From Actinomycetota bacterium (GTDB taxonomy: Bacteria; Actinomycetota; CADDZG01; WHSQ01), in the NCBI GenBank assembly GCA_016781115.1, contig JADDQX010000068.1, positions 1 through 10,848 of the forward strand: a DNA stretch of 10,848 nucleotides. Reading direction: 5' to 3'. A model generated the notes under the pieces. It was not told where the DNA came from and searched no databases. It saw only the letters and a program-made list of their open reading frames with translations. The position numbers and the translations under genes were made by a program. Positions 6,342-10,848 of this stretch are shown in pieces. Position 1 is the first letter of the stretch. Each line of letters opens with the position of its first letter.

Positions 6342-6814
6342 TACAACTCTCCTGTACGCGAGCGATAGACATGCGACCGGTGTGCGCGTTTCTCGGCCAC
6401 CTGCTTCCCTTGCTCGAGGTGCTCGAGAACGAGTCGGTTGAAAGCTGGACGCACCAACATCAAGAGCCGCAACCGCGTCCCGATGCCATCGCTGGTCCCG
6501 ATCTCACCGGAGTACGTCATCGATGTCGTGCCGTCGCTGCGCTCCGTGAACCCTATGCGTTCCTCGACATGCTCCAGTGGCCCCTCGAGCCACCTATAGC
6601 GGATCTCGCTCGGCGGATCGAGAAGGACCTCCTCGACGGTCCTGACAACCCGGCCCCGCCACACCGATTCGAACTCGACAACGGTTCCGCCTTCGATGTC
6701 GCGGATCTTCTTGCCGGCGCTCGCAACCACTTCAAACACGAGTCCGGCCGGAGCGTCGACGTTTACGGTCTGACGCTTGAGAGCGATAGTTCGCAATCTA
6801 GATGCGGGCCTCAC
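6341..6814 (-). CDS. SRPBCC-family protein
   Basis: This 157-residue protein fits the SRPBCC (START/Bet v1-like) helix-grip fold, which binds hydrophobic ligands. The N-terminal strand and helix TVNVDAPAGLVFEVVA are followed by alternating strands (GTVVEFESVWRGRVVRTVEEVLLDPP, then EIRYRWLEGPLEHVEERIGF and TSMTYSGEIG) and a long C-terminal helix, NRLVLEHLEQGKQVAEKRAH. The ligand and function cannot be predicted. The GTG start at 6814 lies inside the end of the upstream membrane-protein gene (17-base overlap) and has no close ribosome binding site; a TTG a few codons later is an alternative. The stop overlaps the next start as TAATG, so it belongs to the same transcript as its neighbours. Confidence 0.83.
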   Translation of the reverse strand: MRPASRLRTIALKRQTVNVDAPAGLVFEVVASAGKKIRDIEGGTVVEFESVWRGRVVRTVEEVLLDPPSEIRYRWLEGPLEHVEERIGFTERSDGTTSMTYSGEIGTSDGIGTRLRLLMLVRPAFNRLVLEHLEQGKQVAEKRAHRSHVYRSRTGEL

Positions 6815-7391
6815 CGGGTGATCGATTCCCCTTCCGCCGGGCGACGATCCATCCGAGCCCGAGGATCGCGCCGAACATCAGGTGCTCGATCGTGAACGTG
6901 GGCCACCCGACCATCTGAGGCATGTTGGCGATCGGATCTCCTCCGCCGAACAAGGCTGCCGCGATGGGGAGTCCGACGAAACTGCTGAACAACAGGACTC
7001 CAGCCCCATACAGGATGCCGGCACCCAGCGCGGCGGCACCCGACAGCCGCAGAGTCCGAGCGATCAGAGCGAAGAGGATCCCGTACGCGATCCCAGTCGC
7101 GAGGTGAATCATCATGCCTACGACTGCAGGACCGGGAGCGAAGTAGAAGCTGCTCTCACTCTCCATCGCGCCCTGCATCGAAGTCATCATCGCGTTTGGC
7201 GCGATGACCGACGAGGCGATGTGGTACAGCGGCGTAAAGAACCCCGCACCCAGGTAGGTGAGCCCGGCGACCATCGCGTACATCGCCATCACGGCCGCGG
7301 CGATAGCCCCCCAGAGAGCACCCGTTCGGATCGCGGCCCCCATGTCTCCCCGATCACTAACGTATCTACGGTCCGCAGTTGCAACTGCCAC
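6798..7391 (-). CDS. Four-helix membrane protein of unknown function
   Basis: This is a hydrophobic protein of about 197 residues with four likely membrane segments: ALWGAIAAAVMAMYAMVAGL (about 25-44), AVVGMMIHLATGIAYGILFA (about 90-110), a long AALGAGILYGAGVLLF/GLPIAAALF stretch, and TIEHLMFGAILGLGWIVA near the C-terminus, followed by a basic tail. Such proteins are annotated only as hypothetical in actinobacteria. The GTG start at 7391 is chosen because GGAGG lies 8 bases upstream; the ATG at 7397 lies only 2 bases from the same motif but is possible, as is an ATG at 7343. It is the first gene of the minus-strand set that continues with SRPBCC, thioredoxin-like and DUF427 genes. Confidence 0.82.
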   Translation of the reverse strand: MAVATADRRYVSDRGDMGAAIRTGALWGAIAAAVMAMYAMVAGLTYLGAGFFTPLYHIASSVIAPNAMMTSMQGAMESESSFYFAPGPAVVGMMIHLATGIAYGILFALIARTLRLSGAAALGAGILYGAGVLLFSSFVGLPIAAALFGGGDPIANMPQMVGWPTFTIEHLMFGAILGLGWIVARRKGNRSPGEARI

Positions 7392-7431
7392 AACCATCAC
7401 CTCCACTGATCCGTGTGCCGTTATCAAATGG

Positions 7432-7460
7432 GACGCAGCACAAGAGGTTGTGATTGCGTC
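7432..7460 (-). terminator. Hairpin after the anti-sigma gene, candidate terminator
   Basis: On the plus strand, GACGCA (7432-7437) and CACAA (7439-7443) pair with TTGTG (7448-7452) and TGCGTC (7455-7460) around a 4-base GAGG loop, with one small internal loop. On the minus strand it begins 23 bases after the anti-sigma stop and about 40 bases before the next gene's start. It probably separates the two minus-strand transcription units. Only a short T-rich stretch (ATTTG) follows, so it is not a canonical intrinsic terminator. Confidence 0.45.
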
Positions 7461-7483
7461 TGATCCAGTTAGTCATGGCGGGG

Positions 7484-8158
7484 TCAAGGACGAAGTGCGT
7501 AAGCCGCAAGCTCGACATCGTGAGGGTCATCACCAACGACCAGCGAGGGCGCTGGCTCATCGATACAGATCAAGACCAACTCATCTTTTTCAACCGACCA
7601 GGTATCGCCGGCATTGTCGTGACGGGCTCCGGACGCGACAGGCCACTGCTTGTCCGCCACGAAGACGACGACCTCGTCGCCAGAGGGATCGACATATGTG
7701 TGAACCACCGTTTCGATCCCCTCGAGCGTGGCGCGATCGCTATCCACCAGCTCCAGCGAGCCCAGCCGCGGCGGAAGCTGCGGCTGCACAGCTGATCCGG
7801 CCGGTCGATCGCGGAAAGCCGCCAGGACCGCTTCGATCTCTCGCGGCTCGCGCTCGGGGACCAAGACGGAAGTCGCCAGGACGAGCCCGGCGATCAACAG
7901 TGCGCCGGCGCCAAAGATCCAGCGAGCACGTCGGCGTCGTGGGCTGACGGTTTCTACCGCCATCCTCACTCGGTCGCGCAAGGCTTGGGGCGCGAGCTCA
8001 CGTGCAGATTCGGCAACCGAGCGGCCCTTCCGACCCAGGTCGACCTCACGCCAGCAGTCTTCGCAGTTGACGATATGGCGCTCGAACATCCTTCGACGAG
8101 CACCCCTCACGAGGCCCGCCAGGTAAGCCGCTGCATGGCGTTCGGGATCATGTTTCAA
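7484..8158 (-). CDS. Membrane-anchored zinc-binding anti-sigma factor
   Basis: This 224-residue protein probably binds and inhibits the ECF sigma factor encoded just upstream. The N-terminal cytoplasmic part has the ZAS/zf-HC2 zinc motif HIVNCEDC, with His28, Cys32 and Cys35 (HxxxCxxC); His8 or His3 could be the fourth ligand. A membrane segment follows a run of arginines at about residues 80-100 (WIFGAGALLIAGLVLATSVL), and about 120 residues then lie outside, including VHTYVDPSGDEVVVFVADKQW and one cysteine in LVLICIDEP. The start is TTG at 8158, with a perfect AAGGAGGT (8167-8174) at good spacing inside the sigma gene, giving an 11-base overlap. A frame extending further 5' is antisense-free but lies in sigma coding sequence and is rejected. 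The signal it senses is unknown. Confidence 0.88.
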   Translation of the reverse strand: MKHDPERHAAAYLAGLVRGARRRMFERHIVNCEDCWREVDLGRKGRSVAESARELAPQALRDRVRMAVETVSPRRRRARWIFGAGALLIAGLVLATSVLVPEREPREIEAVLAAFRDRPAGSAVQPQLPPRLGSLELVDSDRATLEGIETVVHTYVDPSGDEVVVFVADKQWPVASGARHDNAGDTWSVEKDELVLICIDEPAPSLVVGDDPHDVELAAYALRP

Positions 8159-8672
8159 CCTGGTCCACCTCCTTCTCCAGTAGGCGCGCCAGCTTCTTGC
8201 GTCCGCGATGGACCCGCGCCAGCACCGTTCCGCGAGGCGAGTCCGTGATCTTCCCCACCTCCGAAGCCGTGAATCCATCGAGATCCATCAGGGCGATCGC
8301 GATCCGCTGCTCCTCCGGCAACTCCCACAACGCGGCATGCACGGCATCCTTACGAACGCTCCCGATCGCGTCCCTCGCCACGTCCTCCTGCCCAGCCAAG
8401 GTGGGATCTGGCTCGGTCGGAACTTCCCGCCGGTTGGACGCCCGGCGCAACCAGCTCCGTCCGGTGTTGAGGCAGATCGTCGCCAGCCACGGCTCCACCT
8501 TGCGGGGAGGTCGTCCGGATATCCAAGCCTCGAAAGCACGAGTGAAGCTCTCCTGCACGACATCTTCGACGTCTCGAGCATCCACCAGCCGGCGCGCCAG
8601 GTTGTATGCGAGGTCGAGCGAAGGCAGCGTCGCCTCCAGGAAGTCGTCGTGGGTTCTTTTGCGCATGCTCAT
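8148..8672 (-). CDS. ECF-family RNA polymerase sigma factor
   Basis: This sigma-70-family extracytoplasmic-function sigma factor of about 174 residues directs RNA polymerase to stress-response promoters. Region 2 spans about residues 11-80 and includes LARRLVDARDVEDVVQESFTRAFEAW (residues 25-50), the -10 recognition part, then WLATICLNTGRSWLRR. Region 4 spans about 110-165 and includes LPEEQRIAIALMDLDGFTASEVGKI and the recognition helix SPRGTVLARVHRGRKKL, the -35 reader. No C-terminal extension is present. The ATG at 8672 overlaps the DUF3179 stop as ATGA and has AGGTG upstream; a GTG at 8681 is an alternative. It overlaps its anti-sigma gene by 11 bases, the usual arrangement of an ECF pair. 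Which promoters it recognises could not be read from this window. Confidence 0.94.
   Translation of the reverse strand: MSMRKRTHDDFLEATLPSLDLAYNLARRLVDARDVEDVVQESFTRAFEAWISGRPPRKVEPWLATICLNTGRSWLRRASNRREVPTEPDPTLAGQEDVARDAIGSVRKDAVHAALWELPEEQRIAIALMDLDGFTASEVGKITDSPRGTVLARVHRGRKKLARLLEKEVDQVET
8167..8174 (-). promoter_or_regulatory. Ribosome binding site fixing the anti-sigma TTG start
   Basis: AAGGAGGT on the minus strand is a full match to the 16S anti-Shine-Dalgarno sequence. Its GGAGG core lies 9 bases before the TTG at 8158 and is embedded in the codons for Glu-Lys-Glu-Val of the sigma factor. It supports a TTG start and strong translation of the anti-sigma factor. Confidence 0.65.
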
Positions 8673-9862
8673 GGTCGCCACACCTGGGTGTCGGGGTGGA
8701 AAGCGGCCCAGTCGAACCAGAACGAATCGGTCGCGGCAACCGAGGGTAGGCGCTTTCCGGCGAGACGTCCCTCTACAGCTCTGCCGAAGATGTCCCAGCG
8801 GCTGCGGGTCTGGCGATCCAGGATCGCGCCACCTCGAACGATGAAGTCGAGCTCCGTGCCACCCACGACGCGCGAGAAGGCAGCCGCCGCGCCGACGTCT
8901 CTCGATGCCGCGATCTCACCCGCGTCGAGCGCCGAAACCGTCCCTTTCTTCCAGAACACGACGATCGGTTTCCCACCGACCTGCGCCTCGGCTACGGACG
9001 CGTCGCCCTGCGCAACCTCTTCAAGCCTGAAATACGGAAAGGCGACGACGTCGCGGCCGGCCGCCACTCCCAGGACTCGCTCGACGGCTGCGAGGCGCCC
9101 GTCGACCTCACCCGAATACAGGAACGGGGCCTTGTCCACATCGTCATAGCCGGGGTATGGGTTGTCTCCGTATCTCCGATCGTGGCCGGTGTCTCGACTG
9201 AGAACGATGCCGTCGGGATGCGCTTCCTGGAAGTCGGCCCATGCGACGATCTGCGCCGGGATACGTTCCAGCTCTCTGCCTTTCTGCGGGCCGGTGAGCG
9301 CGACCCCGGTTACCTGTGGCCACAGCGACTCCGTCGCGCGGTCGTACATCAAGAGGTTCGAGTTGATCAGCTTTCCGGACGTCCCGAACGTGGTGACTTC
9401 GCCACCGATCCGAGGCCGCTCGAAGACGAGGGCTGTGTTGCAAAGCGGACAGAACGTCACCGCAACCGGGGTGTCTCCGATGGTGTCGTTAACTATCTCG
9501 TGCCAGGTCATTATCTGCAAGGGATACGCTCGGGGTTCGCCGTTCACCTCCACCGCGATCACCGGTTCGCGCTCATCGAGCCAAGACGCTTGCTGAGACT
9601 CGATGAACTTGGGCTCGTCTATCGCAGGGATCCCATCGGGCGGGATGACTTCCACGATGTCGTCGGGGTCGAGCAGCGCCGGACCGCCACGTCCAGCGGT
9701 ATCCCGCTCCTCGGATCCCGTAGCAATCGTTCCCGGCGGCTCTTCGGTCCGCGTCAGGGCATAGGCGCCTCCGGCGATAGCGAGGATCAGGAGGAAACCC
9801 CCAACGACAAGCGGCCACGACACGCTACGACGTGCACCCGGCCGGCGCCAAGCGTCGAGCAT
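8669..9862 (-). CDS. DUF3179 domain protein, membrane-anchored
   Basis: This 397-residue protein has one N-terminal membrane segment at about residues 16-36 (WPLVVGGFLLILAIAGGAYA) and a large domain that is probably extracytoplasmic. The domain matches DUF3179: DPDDIVEVIPPDGIPAIDEPKF (65-86), then AYPLQIMTWHEIVND with His121, FCPLCNTALVF with Cys138 and Cys141, and FGTSGKLINSNLLMYDRATESLWPQ. The family has no firmly established activity. The conserved His and CxxC could bind a metal or take part in thiol exchange, which is inference. The ATG at 9862 overlaps the TGA of the TlpA-like gene (ATGA), and its own stop overlaps the sigma start the same way. Sitting between a thioredoxin and a sigma factor suggests a role in an envelope redox process. 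Confidence 0.93.
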   Translation of the reverse strand: MLDAWRRPGARRSVSWPLVVGGFLLILAIAGGAYALTRTEEPPGTIATGSEERDTAGRGGPALLDPDDIVEVIPPDGIPAIDEPKFIESQQASWLDEREPVIAVEVNGEPRAYPLQIMTWHEIVNDTIGDTPVAVTFCPLCNTALVFERPRIGGEVTTFGTSGKLINSNLLMYDRATESLWPQVTGVALTGPQKGRELERIPAQIVAWADFQEAHPDGIVLSRDTGHDRRYGDNPYPGYDDVDKAPFLYSGEVDGRLAAVERVLGVAAGRDVVAFPYFRLEEVAQGDASVAEAQVGGKPIVVFWKKGTVSALDAGEIAASRDVGAAAAFSRVVGGTELDFIVRGGAILDRQTRSRWDIFGRAVEGRLAGKRLPSVAATDSFWFDWAAFHPDTQVWRP

Positions 9863-10413
9863 CAGCGTGTGATCTCCAGGTGCTCTTCGATCAGCGCCGT
9901 CAGCTGATCGCCGGAGAGGCCGCCGGCGACCGTCTCGACAACGCCACCACTTCCGTCGATGAAGATCGTGGTGGGCATGCCCACACCTTCCAAGGCGGCA
10001 AAGGCCTCACCCCGCGGGTCCTCCGCGAGACGATAGGTCACTCCCGTCGAACGAGCCAGCTCCAGCGCAGCTTCCCGGTTGTCGTTGTTGTTTATCCCCA
10101 CGAATTCGACGTCTCCCTTGAACTCCTGGTACACGCTCTCGAAGGCAGGCATCTCGGCGGCGCAGCTGGGACACCAAGAGGCCCAGAAATTCACCACCAG
10201 CGGTGTGCCGCGGTATTCGGCGAGAGTGAACGTCTGCCCATCGAAGCCGACCAGGTCCACAGCGACCGCTGCCGAGCTCGGAGTCCTGCCCTCTGGAGCA
10301 CCGCGGACAACCGCCACCCCGGCGAGGCCTGCTGCCACCACAAGCGCGATCGCTGAAACGGCTACGCGCCGTGACGGCGATACACCTGCCAAACCCCATC
10401 GCTTGTCCAACAT
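9862..10413 (-). CDS. TlpA/ResA-like membrane-anchored thioredoxin
   Basis: This is a thioredoxin-fold protein of about 183 residues with an N-terminal anchor or signal segment (VAVSAIALVVAAGLAGVAVV, about residues 17-36), so the thioredoxin domain is outside the cytoplasmic membrane. The redox motif is WCPSC (Cys81 and Cys84) in VVNFWASWCPSCAAEMPAF, and the cis-Pro lies in GMPTTIFID (Pro147). TlpA/ResA-type proteins reduce disulfides in envelope proteins, for example during cytochrome c or copper-centre assembly. The ATG at 10413 is preferred because GAGAG lies 8 bases upstream; an ATG at 10449 or 10506 would lengthen the N-terminus. It is the first gene of the operon and overlaps DUF3179 by ATGA, so DUF3179 with its CxxC is a possible client; this is inference. 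Confidence 0.93.
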   Translation of the reverse strand: MLDKRWGLAGVSPSRRVAVSAIALVVAAGLAGVAVVRGAPEGRTPSSAAVAVDLVGFDGQTFTLAEYRGTPLVVNFWASWCPSCAAEMPAFESVYQEFKGDVEFVGINNNDNREAALELARSTGVTYRLAEDPRGEAFAALEGVGMPTTIFIDGSGGVVETVAGGLSGDQLTALIEEHLEITR

Positions 10414-10495
10414 CGACTCATCTCTCGCTTTCGTAACGTCCCGACTCATAGGACCGCCGAGGGTTGGATCTGATTGCAGCATGCAACCAAGCGGA

Positions 10496-10523
10496 GCTCG
10501 ATCCATCCTGTAGGGGATCGAGC
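10496..10523. repeat. 9-bp inverted repeat upstream of the TlpA-like gene
   Basis: Perfect arms GCTCGATCC (10496-10504) and GGATCGAGC (10515-10523) surround a 10-base loop that can add a CCT/AGG inner stem (10507-10509 with 10512-10514). It lies in the 186-base gap between the AhpD-like gene end (10636) and the ATG at 10449. It could be a regulator site, a 5' leader hairpin of the sigma operon, or a terminator for the upstream gene. No T-run follows on either strand. No clear ECF-type -35/-10 pair was found in this gap. Confidence 0.4.
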
Positions 10524-10635
10524 CAGTTTCGTGGTGGCGTTGGTGGCTGGAGGGGTCGCACCGATCAATCCACGCGGTTTCGGTCTTTTGCCGCCGTCGT
10601 TATTGCCCTCTGGCGAGACATCGGGATCGTGAAAC

Positions 10636-10848
10636 TCATCCGGGTCCGTAGTGCGCACGGATGGGGTATTCCCGCGGCCTCCGAAGATCGGCCGGCCACG
10701 ATGATTCGAGTTCAACCCCCAACCCATCCGCAATCCGGTTGACATAGTTGAAGTAGGAGGCGACCTGGTTCGCATCGACGACGCCGCGGTCGTCTACTCC
10801 AACTGAACGGAGGCTGTCGACATCGTCTCGCGTCATGTTCCACGGCTC
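10636..10848 (-). CDS. AhpD-like / peroxidase-related protein, C-terminal end (partial)
   Basis: The frame runs from the right edge to a TGA at 10636-10638 and gives about 70 residues, without the start. The sequence EPWNMTRDDVDSLRSVGV, DDRGVVDANQVASYFNYVN and RIADGLGVELE matches the C-terminal part of the alkylhydroperoxidase-like / carboxymuconolactone decarboxylase superfamily, in particular the uncharacterised peroxidase-related proteins that end with FxxVNRxxDGLGVELE. The catalytic CxxC region of such proteins would lie upstream, beyond this window, so activity cannot be judged. The last 20 residues are a charged, Pro-rich tail. It is on the same strand as the TlpA/DUF3179/sigma operon, but a 186-base gap with a hairpin makes cotranscription uncertain. 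Confidence 0.85.
   Translation of the reverse strand, partial: EPWNMTRDDVDSLRSVGVDDRGVVDANQVASYFNYVNRIADGLGVELESSWPADLRRPREYPIRAHYGPG

Noticed and set aside
7258..7947. A 229-codon plus-strand frame across the anti-sigma gene and the membrane-protein start
   Set aside because: It runs through the intergenic hairpin, is very Arg-rich and has no family resemblance, while the opposite strand has clear genes.
8159..8278. Longer N-terminus of the anti-sigma frame
   Set aside because: The extension lies inside sigma coding sequence, is Arg/Trp-rich, and the perfect ribosome binding site at 8167-8174 points to TTG 8158.
8208..9149. A 313-codon plus-strand open frame across the sigma and DUF3179 genes
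   Set aside because: It is antisense to two clearly conserved genes, is rich in Arg, Ser and Pro, and shows no domain. It is a typical shadow frame of GC-rich DNA.
10446..10775. A 109-codon minus-strand frame in the gap before the TlpA-like gene
   Set aside because: It overlaps the AhpD-like coding end in another frame, has low-complexity polar composition and no ribosome binding site.

Overview
The window looks like chromosomal DNA of a high-GC bacterium, most likely an actinomycetote of an environmental lineage. This is an inference from several features: GC-rich sequence, frequent GTG and TTG starts, strong GGAGG-type ribosome binding sites, and families common in soil actinobacteria (GH15 with an SDR partner, DUF427, SRPBCC, a zinc-binding anti-sigma factor, DUF3179). 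No RNA gene, insertion sequence, CRISPR array or phage gene was seen. Fourteen genes are supported, two of them cut by the window edges. They are tightly packed and no gap exceeds 300 bases.

Layout from left to right. (1) 1-180, plus strand: the C-terminal end of a small membrane protein, whose stop region overlaps the convergent GH15 gene. (2) 168-3455, minus strand: a three-gene operon read from right to left, encoding a small membrane protein, an SDR oxidoreductase and a GH15 glucoamylase/trehalase-like enzyme. (3) 3456-3582: a divergent intergenic region carrying a perfect 7-bp inverted repeat just ahead of a Crp/Fnr-family regulator gene (3583-4254, plus). (4) 4414-5604, plus: a DsrE-like protein followed 6 bases later by an alpha/beta hydrolase with an Asp nucleophile. 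(5) 5602-5637: a hairpin between convergent transcription units. (6) 5648-7391, minus: membrane protein, SRPBCC protein, one-cysteine thioredoxin-like protein and DUF427 protein. (7) 7484-10413, minus: an overlapping four-gene operon encoding a TlpA-like thioredoxin, a DUF3179 protein, an ECF sigma factor and a membrane-anchored zinc anti-sigma factor. (8) 10636-10848, minus: the C-terminal end of an AhpD-like/peroxidase-related protein.

How the parts may work together. The most system-like unit is the TlpA/DUF3179/sigma/anti-sigma operon. Its genes overlap by ATGA junctions or by a longer overlap, so the sigma/anti-sigma switch is made together with two envelope-facing proteins that carry CxxC motifs. 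A thiol or redox theme recurs nearby (AhpD-like protein, DsrE-like CxxC, CPNW protein, HxxxCxxC anti-sigma factor). This suggests, but does not prove, an oxidative or thiol stress region. The SDR and GH15 genes probably act in carbohydrate or osmolyte metabolism and may be controlled with the divergent Crp-like gene through the shared intergenic region.
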